NCBI GenBank assembly: GCA_009746045.1
Contig: RPFO01001060.1
Span: 1-64,000 of the forward strand
Source of the DNA: Mesostigma viride
Lineage: Eukaryota; Streptophyta; Mesostigmatophyceae; Mesostigmatales; Mesostigmataceae
Reading direction: 5' to 3'
Length of the DNA: 64,000 bases
Shown: positions 1 through 10,509 of the stretch, one piece after another
Numbering within the stretch: position 1 is the stretch's first letter
How the letters are laid out: every line of letters begins with the position of its first letter
The notes under the pieces: generated by a model
What the model was told of the DNA's origin: nothing
Databases searched by the model: none
The model's input: only the letters and a program-made list of their open reading frames with translations
Position numbers and translations under genes: made by a program

Positions 1-127
1 TGGAAATCCTTTTGTAAACACATGCACCATCGGTCATGCCCACTATGATTTCATATAGACAATGCTTTGTACATGACCACTGTGCCCTTGTGCGCGACCG
101 TGGGGCGCGCCAGGCCAGCCCTGTCCA

Positions 128-413
128 TTCGTGGGTTTGTGTGGGAGCTGCCATGCAGCGTGGCTTAGGGGGGCTGGCATGCGTGCCTGGGTTCGTGGGT
201 GGGCTGCCATGCGGCGTGTGGGTGTGTGGGGTGGCTGGCATGCGTACGTGGTGGGGGGTGGCTGCATGCGTGCCTGGGTTCGTGGGTGGGCTTGCCATGC
301 GTGCGTGGGTGTGTTGGGGTGCTGGCATGCGTGCGTGGGTGTGGGGGTGGCTGGCATGCGTGCGTGAGTATGGGTGGCTGGCATGCGTGCATGGGTTTGT
401 AGGCTGGCTGCAT
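128..413. repeat. Minisatellite, left half
   Basis: Degenerate tandem array of roughly 27-35 bp units built on 'gctggcatgcgtgcgtgggt' and gggtggctgcc-like blocks. The same array resumes at 8871 on the far side of the Copia-like element, so the two halves were one array before the insertion. Long GT-rich open frames here are by-products of the repeat. Bases 1-127 hold nothing I can assign. Confidence 0.85.
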
Positions 414-1060
414 AGTTAGCGAACAGCCAGAACTGTGAGTTCCTGGTCTCTCGCGCCACACAACGGGATGAGCCAAAGTTGCAAGGCAGCAACCTTTTAA
501 CCCGTGCACCAAGCCACGACCACGGTGAGCGGTTCCACGTCCAATGTGGGAGCCTCGGTTCGTGCTTGCCAAGATAGCTGGTCATCCCCCATGACCAAGC
601 TATATCCTTTGCGTTGTTCCTCGTTCCCATCGGCGTGACGAGGCACGTGCAGGCATGCAAGCAAATCCTCAACGTCCACTGGCATCAGTGCAGAGCCAGG
701 ACGAACTGGATTTGCCTAGACTCTGCAACCTAGGAAGTACAGGACCTGTCACAAGCCTGCAAGGCCTAGTATCCTTGCAGACCTGTGCCAGTCCTGTATT
801 CCACCAGCCACAGGCTGCTGCTCCTCTGGTCTACGTGGACCACAGTCACGTGATAGTCAGGCTAAGCCTGTGCAGGCACGGCCTGCCACGTGTCCTGTCC
901 ACTATACCAGAGGACTGTACCCTAGTCGGCCACGGACGGCTAGGACTTCGGGACCTCATATCTTTCTCGTCCCTTGTCTGTTTCAGGCGGTCAGCACGGC
1001 GTTGGAAAGGTCTTTCCAAACTGCATCCACTTAGCATATTGGTTGCCCAAAATGCTAACT
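414..1060 (-). repeat. 3' LTR, family 1
   Basis: It matches 8223-8870. Comparing the two copies fixes the ends exactly: on the minus strand the LTR starts AGTTAGC and ends GCTAACT, a perfect 7-bp terminal inverted repeat without the usual TG...CA. A purine-rich tract (aaaagaagaaagggttgg, minus strand) abuts its start at 1061-1078, which fits a plus-strand primer. Confidence 0.9.
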
Positions 1061-2068
1061 CCAACCCTTTCTTCTTTTGGAGCTGGACCAGCTTGAAACA
1101 AGCCTAACCTTGCTTGTGCCCACTCAGCCACAGACCGCTTGGTCCCTTGAGGTTGATCAGACCTTTGAGGGCCCAGGTTCCTGCCTCCTTTGGGTAACAA
1201 CATATCTGCCCTTGGACCAGGCTAGGTGTACTGGCCAGTGAATCAGAGGTCACCCCAGGTTATCCCCTGACCCCTTGGTCAGCTCCCAACCTTTCCTTGG
1301 GAACTTGGTGCTAGATTAAAGTCAAGGCACATTACCTAGTCCAATGGCTGGGATTACAGGATGCCAAGAACGTACTATTGTGAGTTCCTGATCTTTCACA
1401 GTTATCACAGGCGCCCGTTCTTATGGCGCCCGCCTTGGCCAGCCTTTCCCTTTTATGCTCAAAGAGACTCAGGTAGCACCACAAATACTGCCTCATTGGG
1501 GAGCCCATGTCTTCACTGGGTGTTAAGCCCAGGAATCACTCATGCCAGGCTGTGGCTCTGCTGGGGAATTGAACCCCACCCCAACCTCCAGGTTTATAGG
1601 TGACCTGGAACTTTACACAAGAGAAACATTACAACCATGAGAACAACATGAGAATGACATGACATGATTATGTTTTATTCAAGCATTATATAACCCAGAA
1701 TGTGGCCCCCTGGCAACCATGTTCCACATGGTCACACAACCAGGTTCTTTATTAGCAACAGGTTGGAAACAAGCACTAGAAAACATATATACAGCAACCT
1801 GTAAGAACCAACATTCGGGTTGCCCTTGCATGGCCTAACTGTTTGAGGCCAAAGGCGTCGACTTAAGTCCTGGCGACTCTTCTGAACCCCATGGGGAGGG
1901 CCAGGCATGATTCTCAGCTGGTAGGAGTGACATTCCACACCAACTCCTGTCCAGGAGGGTGTACCTAACCCTGAAGGACCGGCTGTCAACCAGTAAGCAC
2001 CAGTCACCACTTGGTACTTTGGTCAAGCAGCCCACTGGGGACACCCAAGCTGAAGCAAGGCCTGGTCT
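1061..2068 (-). other. 3' UTR of family 1 element
   Basis: Noncoding stretch between the RNase H stop and the 3' LTR. It contains the polypurine tract (1061-1078) and an AATAAA-type poly(A) signal on the minus strand near 1672-1680. Family 2 has a collinear, partly conserved stretch at 16293-17229, including a shared block around 1367-1430 and 16562-16622. I see no ORF in it that is conserved between the copies. Confidence 0.6.
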
Positions 2069-3569
2069 CTATGGCCGCCCGTGTAAGGGGTCCATGAGCC
2101 CACGGAGCAGGGGGTACTGCCTCTCCGCCTTCTCCTCCAGCTTGGTGAGGGCATCTGCAGGGTTGTCCACACCAGGCACATGTTCAATGTGAGCTAGGTA
2201 GGACATCTCCTTGAGCAACAAGTAGTCAAGGTCCCTGCTCCTGGCCAGCTGCCTGTGCACAAATTGCACCATGCCCATGCTATCAGTCCTCACCAGTGTG
2301 TGCAGCTGCAACCTACAGGAAGCCACTTGACATAGCTGGTAGAAGAGCTCCCTCAAGTAAAGAGCAGTATGCAGCCCTTCACAGATTGCCCTGCACTCAG
2401 CAATATCACTGCTGGGTGTAACCCTGTTCTGCAACCGACTGTACCAGGTAACAAGTGAGGTGTGATCTTGCTCCAGGGTAACTAATGCTGCTGCCCCCCC
2501 TGACCTCTGTGACCTTCCTATTATCCATAGAACTGTCCACATAGAGAACCATGTCAAGGGGCTTGTACAAATCCACAGGACCCAGTATGAGAGGGGGAGA
2601 CATCATGACAGCCTGCACCACACTCTCAGCACCCACCTCAACCAGCTGGGAATCAGTAAGTCGACTCAGAACCAGCAAGTCAGGGGCACATATACTTGCA
2701 AGCCATGCCAGCATGCCCCTGATGGTAGCACACCTAGCCTGCGTGATGGGCTCCTGCAATGCATCTACAATCTGCTGTGGGTAGTCCTTACCACCCTCCA
2801 TCCTGATGAACCACGAGCCCTTGGCTTGGAACAACGTAGCCTGCATGCCACAGAAGACCATAGGCTCATTCTCCACCATGTGCTGTATCTTACCCAGCTC
2901 AAACCGCTTCTGGATCTTAGCCAAGACAGCCTCAACCCAGTCTGGTGGACCTATGAGATGCAGGTCATCACCATGCAGTGAGGCAAAGACAGGAAGGCCA
3001 TTGTGGGACCCTTGGAACAAACAGGGATCCACTGGAGACACAGAAAACCCACAAGTATTCTTCAAGAATTTCTCTAGGCTCTTTCTCCAGATAATGGGAC
3101 TGGACCTGAGACCTTCCAACCCTTTCAGAATTCTCAGGTACCTGGCCTTTATCTCTGCTCTCCATACAGCAGGTACAGTCACAAAGAAAGGAGGGATATC
3201 TCTCCAAGTCTGCCTAGCCTGATCTTGGTCACCCTTGAGAAAAGCCCTCTTGAAATCAATCAGCACAGAGCTATAGGGCACACCCTTAACCAGAAAAGAC
3301 AGAAATATACACAGCAGAATCCTCCACGTGTCATGCAGCATCCCTGGAGTATAGAGCTCCTCATCTAACAACTGGCCAGTGCCATGATACTCGGTTACAA
3401 CTGGTCTGACATGTGGCACCTGGACACCATCAACCTCCTTGAGCTTGAGGACAAACATCAATCTGAGCAGCTGGTGAACTTCTGGCAGCTCATCCACAGG
3501 TTCTGCACAGTTGGAAACTATCCACTCATGCCCAGAAGCAACAAAGCCAAGAGTCCATGCCTTAGCCAT
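2069..3569 (-). pseudogene. Reverse transcriptase-RNase H part of pol, family 1
   Basis: Copia-type RT and RNase H, the enzymes that copy element RNA into cDNA. RT motif A is VLIDFKRAFLKGD, motif B LKGLEGLRSSPIIW, and the catalytic box is ASLHGDDLHLIG, i.e. HGDD where most Copia RTs have YVDD. RNase H acidic residues lie in LYVDSSMD, SDIAECRA, VRTDSMG and GVDNPADALTK. The frame breaks near 2500 at a run of seven C (plus strand), so the C-terminal part (2557-2069) is in another frame. It also breaks near 3565, where family 2 has TTT and this copy TT. The intact homologue is 17230-19587. Confidence 0.88.
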
Positions 3570-5633
3570 CTTGGGGCTTGCATCATCTCGACTAGCTGGC
3601 GCCAGGGAATAGGACTGTGAGCAGCTATCTGGTACCTGTTTACCCCTAACTGCCTTGGATCAAAGGTGGTTGGGATTATCAACAAGTCCTCAGCTATGGG
3701 CTCCTGACTCTGAGGACCCTCAGCTGGCTGACTCCTAACAGCCTTCACCGCCACTGCAAGACCCTGGGAATAGTGATATCTTTCAAGGGGGAGGCTGCCC
3801 CTGCCTTCTAGTGCCAACTCATCAGAGGTCAAAGTAACCCCTGGCATGCACAAGAAGTTCTGTCCCAGAATGGCAGGCCCCTTATAGCCCTCTACCACAC
3901 AGAACGTGGTGGGCACCCCTAAGATAGGCACACTCACTTCCCCAAGGATCTTCATGGACACCTTTCCTGAGAAATCAGACACAGCAAGGCAACTGGGATG
4001 GGACATCTGTAAGCCTACAGCATCCTCTTCCCTGATGACAGACACCTGTGAGTTGGTATCTACCTCCATTGTAGCTGCCCAGCACGACCCCCACCCCGTG
4101 AGCTTGGATACCTTGGGATCATGTTTGCTGCGCATGAGTGCTCGGATGACGTCCGCCATGAGAGGCCCCCGGGCCTTAGGTGGCTGCCCCGTCCCCTCTG
4201 GCCTTGTGACAGTTGCTTCAGCAGCCTCCTCCTGCTCGTCATCTTCCAGCAGGGACAGACCATCATCCACCACCAGAGGATTGTTAGCTGCTGCTGCCTG
4301 GCTCTGGCCTGGCTCCTCAACCCAGCTGGGAGGGCCTGGCCCGTCTGCAGGCCAGATTGCATGTGGCCTTCTTTCCTTGACATGAGCCCAGGACAACCTG
4401 TACACGTGCCTTGGATCCTTTTCCAAAGCCACCAGGCAAGATCTGTTAGCTTCTTCCACACGAGTGACAACCCCATCCTGCCACTTCCCCCGCTTGCCTG
4501 GAATAGATGGTTCCTTCCACATCCTGACCTTCAGCCCCACCTGAGGCCTCAGCACATTCCAGTTCTTGTCCTTACGTCTCAGCTGGGCAAACAACCTGTC
4601 TGCCTTCCTCAGACTGGCCTGCACCACGTTCTCAGGCAACAAGCTATACTGCAGGGCCAGGGGAGAGACAGCCACACCATCAAAGTAATAGTTAACCCTG
4701 TGGTTCAGCTGCTCTTCTATCCCCTTACACCAGGCTGCCCTCTCTAAGGCAGATGCCACAAGTGGCACTGACTCTGCTGCTAGCACCACTGTCTTCACTT
4801 CACGTATGGATCTCTCTACAGCCCCTTGCTGCCCATGACTCTCCCTGGGGACTACTACCAGCTTACAAGGCAGCTGGTCCTGATGCTTGAGCAAACAGTC
4901 AAACTGCAAGTCTGCCTGCACACTCTTGCACACCCCAAAGCCTGGGATCAGGGCCTTCATACCCAACAACAAGTGGTGCTCCTGCATACCAGGCAGAACG
5001 TCTATCAGCCTGTATCTACTGAACCTGTCCACCCCCACCAATATATACAAGCCCCTGATATGCTGGATATCCATCTGGATGTCGCCACGCTCCCTAGCAG
5101 GCTCCCTAGCATGGGACTGAGGTGGGTGAACAGCATTCTCCTGGCAACCACAGTTCTCAGCAGCAGCCTGGCAGCCTCCCACAAAGGCTCCCTACCTAGC
5201 TTCCAAGCAAACATTGCTGCCTGCCCAGAATGCCCAAACATGTGATGCAACTATGGCCAGCCTCAGCATAGCTCAGCACTCTGTCAGTACTGACCTGGCG
5301 AGACGTCTGAACCGTGTGTGGGGACACATGATCCACTCCTGAGGTTCCAGGGCTTCCCTGCAGGCCATCCTGACGCCCCAAGTCAGGTCCTGCACCCTGG
5401 ACCGCTCCAGGCCCTTCCAGCAAGGTCCCTTGGCCCTCCAGGCCAGCACCTGCTGGAGACCCACCACCTGCATGAGGCATAGGGAATTCAGCTGCAGCAT
5501 TGTTATTGCAATCCAGTGGAAGAACAACATCTTTACACCCTTGGTGCTGCACAAGGGGCACACCCCCATCCTTATGTACATCCAGCACACCTTCCCCAAG
5601 GGGTGATTGACTATTTACAGGGGATGATGCTAG
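3518..5633 (-). pseudogene. Integrase-protease part of pol, family 1
   Basis: It begins in frame with gag just after the UGA at 5634-5636. A linker of about 120 residues leads to an HHCC-like finger (HHMFGH, then a CGC pair) and a DDE integrase: DIQHIRGLYILVGVDRFSRY, then QADLQF, then HGQQGAVERSI. A C-terminal region with LSWAHVKERRP follows. About 130 residues later comes a retropepsin-like fold, EVDTNSQVSVI...AILGQNFL. Integrase before protease is the reverse of normal Copia order. Breaks: one base lost near 5170 inside the finger, and one near 3565 before RT. Confidence 0.85.
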
Positions 5634-5636
5634 TCA
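5634..5636 (-). promoter_or_regulatory. UGA at gag-pol junction, likely readthrough site
   Basis: On the minus strand gag ends CAG CAG UGA CUA. The same frame then stays open for 146 codons (5633-5196) into pol. UGA followed by CUA is a well-known leaky context in plant and animal RNA viruses. Family 2 and both family 3 copies also have UGA followed by CU at this position. That translation actually reads through is an inference. Confidence 0.65.
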
Positions 5637-6987
5637 CTGCTGCCCAGACTGGCCCCCTGCCCCAGCAGGCTTGGCCTTCCTGTCAGGACACTCACGACGC
5701 CAGTGACCTTCCTTGCCACACACAAAGCATGCCCACCCTTCTTCCCAGACCCAGCCCCACCCTTGCCAGGCTTCCCTGGCCTCCCTGAGACTGTCCACCC
5801 TGCTTGCCCTGGTTGCCTTGAGCTTGGCCCTTGCCTTGCCCTTGGCCACCCTTACCCTGCTGACCACCAGCTTGCTGGCTCCCAACCCCTCCTTGGGAAC
5901 CTGCACCCTTGCCACCCTGAGCCCCCTGCCTCTGGCGCCTGAAGCGCTTACGCTTGTTGGGCCTTGCCCCATCACGGGCTGGGTACCCGGGGACATCACC
6001 TTGGCCCTGCACAGCGGAGGTGGCATTGCTGCCATGGGACTGGATAGCCTTGCAGGCAGGATCTGGCTTCCTTATGCTGAGGATTACAAGCTCCAGAGCA
6101 CGCAAGGAGCCATCAGTCTGGTTCAGAAACATGCGGGCACCGTTTCTCCCATCCACACTCAAACCCATACGGTCCAGGAAATAGTCTGCCAAGGCTCTAT
6201 CTGTGACCATGAAGCCATACTTGGCCCCCTTGTCCCTGATACGGTTGAGCCTAGCCCATTCCTCTGCCACAGGGCCCACTATCTCAAAGGTGTCATACTG
6301 ATGCTTGTAGTAGTTGGTGAGGTTGAGAACCTTGTCAGAGAACTCTTCCCTCAACCCTTCCAGGAACTGTGCCCAGGTTAGCTTATCCTTGACAGCAGTC
6401 CTAGCCTTCTCCCTGACACGCTCTGATGAGTCCCTGTTGCACGTGGACGAGTGAAACACCTGCACTAGGTTGACAGTGGGGTCCACGGAGCACACAACAA
6501 GCTCCATGTCCTCTAGCCACTTGTCTAATGCTTCCTGTGCTAGTGGTGGGTTAAGAGGCTTTTGACCATTCATAACAGTGACAGCACTCATGTGAGGTCT
6601 CGACCCTGGCAGCGCCTTCACTGGCTCCACCACAGCGGGTGTCACAACAACAGCACCACTTGGTCCAGCAGGCACAGGGGAGAGCACATCCACGTGAGTC
6701 CTCTTACCATTGCCGTCAGCAGAGGGTTCCCTCTTACGCTTCTCCACGGCAGGTTGCCCGTTTGCCACCGTTATTGCATCCGTTGGCCCTGTTGCCCGCA
6801 CCTTGCGCGCCTCCTCCACCGCGTCTTCATGCCGTCTCTTGCCGCCTGGTCTCTTTCCCCCATCGCCGTCGCTGGCTGGGATCGCCTCTCCCACCAGCTG
6901 CTCCTTGTCTTTCCGAGGCTCCTGGCTTGCTCCAGCCGGTGCCTCCATCTCGCCCTTGTCGCCGTCTCCCGGTTTGCCACGAGGCAT
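5634..6987 (-). pseudogene. gag, family 1
   Basis: Capsid-nucleocapsid protein of the element. It starts at MPRGKPGDGDK (6987), 54 nt after the pre-gag ORF stop. A low-complexity N-terminus precedes a conserved core (KWLEDMELVVCSVDP...FLEGLREEFSDKVLNLTNYY...DYFLDRMGLSVDGRNGARMF), then a basic Gly/Gln-rich tail and a CCHC knuckle, CFVCGKEGHWRREC. The knuckle lies in a different frame from the core, with the break near 5800-6000. Family 2 gag is clearly homologous. Confidence 0.85.
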
Positions 6988-7040
6988 TATATACAGTGGG
7001 AGGACAAAACAAAACAGGCGACAGACAAGGCAAAACTGGC

Positions 7041-8188
7041 TCAAGCGCTGGTGCTGCCTGAAGAAGCCGCTGGGCGTTCCTCAGCTATGGCCTCCTCCTC
7101 GCGCTCCTGCGCTGTGCGCGCCACCGGTGTCCCCACGCGTGGAACTGAGCGGACCTCCTCCGCGTTGTAAGGACCTAATACCCTGCTCACCGGCCTCCCG
7201 GCTGGTGTCTGCTCAATCGGCAGCCTAGGCGCACTACCACGGCGATACCCCTGCAGGTTCCTGACCCACCGACTGCCACCACCTCGCCTGTCGTTCCGTG
7301 ACCCCCGACCAATCTCAGCGAAGTCGTGCTCCGGCTCAAACGGGATATGCAACTCCGCCCTACGCCGAGCTGAGTAGCCTTCGTTGTGCCGTCCCCTTCG
7401 TCAATCTGCTGTGACGAACGAGCTATGATGCCCGTGGGGCGATCCACGAACTCGCTGTGAAAATCCTCGTCGGTGACGTCCCGACCGGTGATGACTGTCA
7501 CCGTTGGCCCACACGCCCCCGGCCTGCTTTGCAACCTCGGTGTATCCAAGGTCGACCAAATGCCGGCTGGTCGTGTTGTGATCACCCAGTGGTCGGCGTG
7601 ACCACGTGCCTCTTGGGTCAAGATATTGACCAGGTGCTCACACGTCTGAGCCACCACTTCAGCCGAATCCCACGGACTGTCGGCTTCACGCGTCTGCGCG
7701 TCCCGTATTATATGTGACGCGTCGGTCCCCTCCCCCAGCGAGCTTGTCGCCACCCAGTGGTTATACAATCTGGTACCACCTAAACAAATGGCCACCAGCT
7801 GGCCCAGCGTTTCACGCGCTAAGTCCAGCGCCTGAATGGTGACGTGCCCGCCCTGGTACGCGACCTCCAAACTGTAGATCAACGAAGCTATTTCGTCGCG
7901 AATAGCGACGAGCCGCTCCGTGCAGACCCGACCCGTCTCCCCTGGCGACGTCGTCGCCCTTATCCTCATCACCACTGGGTCGTTTGCCGACGGCCCTGCT
8001 GCGTTTCCAAACACAGCAACCCAACCTCCTTCCGCAAGACCCCTCGCAACGTAGGCGGCCTGCACAAACGTAGAAGCGTTGGATGGGTGGGAATAGGGGA
8101 AAAACGCGTTCTCACGCGCTGGCGCCTCGGGAGCTGCTTCGTGCCCTGGGGATGACTCAGGTGTCTCGACCCGAGCCTCGGCCGACAT
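7041..8188 (-). pseudogene. Pre-gag ORF ('ORF0'), family 1
   Basis: Unrecognised protein of about 380 residues between the 5' LTR and gag. The ATG is at 8188 (MSAEARVETPESSP), about 35 nt after the LTR. The family 2 element has a clear homologue of equal length (24160-25300). Shared blocks include STFVQAAYVARGLAEGGWVAV, ISPGETGRV-like, AYQGGHVTIQALDLARETL, YNHWVATSSLGEG, QQIDEGDGTT and, near the C-terminus, RPVSRVLGPYNAE. A one-base loss near 7370 splits this copy into two frames. No zinc knuckle, protease or membrane segment is visible. Conservation and constant position suggest a real element protein of unknown role. Confidence 0.75.
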
Positions 8189-8222
8189 GAAAAACCTTGC
8201 ACAACAGAAATGCAATAGTACG

Positions 8223-8870
8223 AGTTAGCGAACAGCCAGAACTGTGAGTTCCTGGTCTCTCGCGCCACACAACGGGATGAGCCAAAGTTGCAAAGGCAGC
8301 AACCTTTTAACCCGTGCACCAAGCCACGACCACGGTGAGCGGTTCCACGTCCAATGTGGGAGCCTCGGTTCGTGCTTGCCAAGATAGCTGGTCATCCCCC
8401 ATGACCAAGCTATATCCTTTGCGTTGTTCCTCGTTCCCATCGGCGTGACGAGGCACGTGCAGGCATGCAAGCAAATCCTCAACGTCCACTGGCATCAGTG
8501 CAGAGCCAGGACGAACTGGATTTGCCTAGACTCTGCAACCTAGGAAGTACAGGACCTGTCACAAGCCTGCAAGGCCTAGTATCCTTGCAGACCTGTGCCA
8601 GTCCTGTATTCCACCAGCCACAGGTTGCTGCTCCTCTGGCCTACGTGGACCACAGTCACGTGATAGCCAGGCTAAGCCTGTGCAGGCACGGCCTGCCACG
8701 TGTCCTGTCCACTATACCAGAGGACTGTACCCTTGTCGGCCACGGACGGCTAGGACTTCGGGACCTCATATCTTTCTCGTCCCTTGTCTGTTTCAGGCGG
8801 TCAGCACGGCGTTGGAAAGGTCTTTCCAAACTGCATCCACTTAGCATATTGGTTGCCCAAAATGCTAACT
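8223..8870 (-). repeat. 5' LTR, family 1
   Basis: Starts AGTTAGC and ends GCTAACT on the minus strand, followed by the internal sequence CGTACTATTGC. That junction does not begin with TGG, so the primer-binding site is not an ordinary tRNA 3' end. An internal-tRNA primer, as in Drosophila copia, is possible but unproven. Confidence 0.9.
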
Positions 8871-9293
8871 GGCATGCATGCGTGGGTTTGTGGGGGGGCT
8901 GCCATGCATGCGTGGGTGTGAGGGGGAGCTGCCATGCATGCCTGGGGGGCGGGGCGGGCTGGCATGCGTGCGTGGGTGTGTGTGGGGGGGCGGCATGCGT
9001 ACGTTGGTGACGGGGGTGGCTGGCATGCATCCGTGGGTTTAGCGGGGCGCTGCCACGCGTGCCTGGGTTCGTGGGGTGGCTGCCATGCGTGCGTGGGTGT
9101 GGGTGGTGGCTGGCATGCGTACGTTGGTGAGGGGGTTGGCTGGCATGCATAAGTGGGTTTGTGGGGGGGCTGCCATGCATGCGTGCATGTGTGGGGGGGT
9201 GGCATGCGTGTGTGGGTTTGCAGGGTGGCTGGCATGCATGCGTGGGTGTGGGGGTGGCTGGCATGCATGCGCGGGTTCGTGGGATGGCCATTA
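8871..9293. repeat. Minisatellite, right half
   Basis: Continuation of the array at 128-413, with units of about 28-60 bp around 'ggctggcatgcatgcgtggg' and 'ggggctgccatgcatgcg'. It is broken at about 9294 by a TIR element and resumes at 10067-10175. Confidence 0.85.
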
Positions 9294-9303
9294 CAATTCG
9301 TTC

Positions 9304-10058
9304 AAGTGGCCCGCCGGAGCGGCTGTACAATTTTTCCCAGTGAGCGCGCTGCCAAGTGTACTTGTGGGCAAATTTTTAGGTGCCCCGTCACTTCGAGGTA
9401 CTAAAAATTAGGCTACGGTACGAATTCAGCGAATTTCAGCGAATTTTCAGTCGAACCAAAGGAAGTGACGGCAGCTACCAAAAAGTTTCCGTTACGAATT
9501 TTCAGCCCAACACTCGCGCAAAATGAAGTGACGGCAACTACCAAAAAGTTTCCGTTACGAATTTTCACTCCCACACGTTTGCACAAGAGGAAGTGACGGC
9601 AACTACCAAAAAGTTTCCGTTACGAATTTTCAGTCCCACACTTCGCGCAAATTTTAGTAGGGCTGCACGCAAGCTACCTTTCAAAATTTTGCGCTAGTAT
9701 GGAACGCATTTCATTTGTCTGGAGGAACGCTGCCCGCCAACTACCCCCGTTCAGAAAGTTCCGCCGAAATTTACTTGAGATTTGGAAATCTGAACGTCCG
9801 CGCAAATTTTAGTAGGGCTGCACGCAAGCTACCTTTCAAAATTTTGCGCAAGTATGGAACGCAATTCATTCGTCCGGAGGAATGCTGCTCGTCAACTGCC
9901 CCCGTTCAGAAAGTTGCGCCGAACTTTACTTGAGATTTGGAAATCTGAACGTGCGGTTGGAGTTTCGCGGGGAAACCCAAGTTCCCGAGTAATTCACCAA
10001 TGACGCGCTTCGAACACTTGCCCGCTAAAACCTAAGCAGCCGCTCCGGCTGGCCACTT
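9304..10058. mobile_element. Putative non-autonomous TIR transposon
   Basis: Bounded by 22-bp terminal inverted repeats (9304-9325 and 10037-10058) with one mismatch, around ggccngccggagcggctg. It interrupts the minisatellite. The interior is AT-richer and noncoding. It holds about three 64-bp tandem units (9459-9650, core aaaaagtttccgttacgaat) and two 155-bp units starting at 9644 and 9799. I see no clear target duplication and no transposase, so the superfamily is undetermined. Confidence 0.6.
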
Positions 10059-10066
10059 AAAGGAAA

Positions 10067-10509
10067 CGGGATGCTGCCAGGCTGGCATGTGTGCATGTGG
10101 TGGGGAGCTGCCATGCATGCGTGGGTTTAGGGGGGGGCTGGCATGCGTGCCTGGGTTTGTGGGGTGGCTCCTGATTGCTGTCTGGCCCCTAATCATGTGG
10201 ATGTGGCTGGCTGCCTGTCGGTCTGTTTGCCGCATCCCCCAACCCCATGCCCCAAGGCTCGTGGCTCAAGCCTCATGGCTCATGCCTAGTCCCCTGCCCC
10301 TTGGCCCCTGCCTGCCAGCCTACCTGTGCTGCGTACCCTTGCAGCCTCCCCTGCCTGGTCTGGCCTGGCCTGGCCTGGCCTGGCCTGGCCTGCCCTCTCT
10401 GCCCTCCCGCCCGCCCATGCGATCCACATGTCATGGATGAAAAATGCCAAGAAGATTATATGGCCCCGCCGGCACCACAAATCACCTGGTTGATCAACCA
10501 ATGGGATAG
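10067..10509. repeat. Minisatellite remnant and pyrimidine-rich stretch
   Basis: 10067-10175 is the last piece of the ggctggcatg minisatellite. 10176-10509 has no recognisable gene. It includes about six copies of the pentamer tggcc (about 10359-10390). Confidence 0.6.

Larger units (their letters stand above)
414..8870 (-). mobile_element. Copia-like LTR retrotransposon, family 1
   Basis: Complete minus-strand element of 8457 bp. The LTRs (414-1060 and 8223-8870) differ at about five positions (about 99% identical), so the insertion is recent. Order on the minus strand: 5' LTR, pre-gag ORF, gag with zinc knuckle, UGA, integrase, protease, RT, RNase H, about 1 kb of 3' UTR, polypurine tract, 3' LTR. 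It sits inside a minisatellite. The flanking pentamers are tgcat and ggcat, a possible 5-bp target duplication with one mismatch. Single-base frameshifts break the ORFs in at least five places, so as assembled it is not coding-competent. Confidence 0.9.

Noticed and set aside
36-419. Overlapping open frames on both strands at the start of the window
   Set aside because: They are translations of the GT-rich minisatellite, with Trp/Gly/Cys or His/Pro repeats and no independent support.
5634-5636. Alternative genetic code with UGA as sense
   Set aside because: Other ORFs here end at UGA (for example 14848-14850 and the Gypsy segment ending 33443), and UGA is otherwise absent from inside the long clean frames. 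A readthrough stop fits better.
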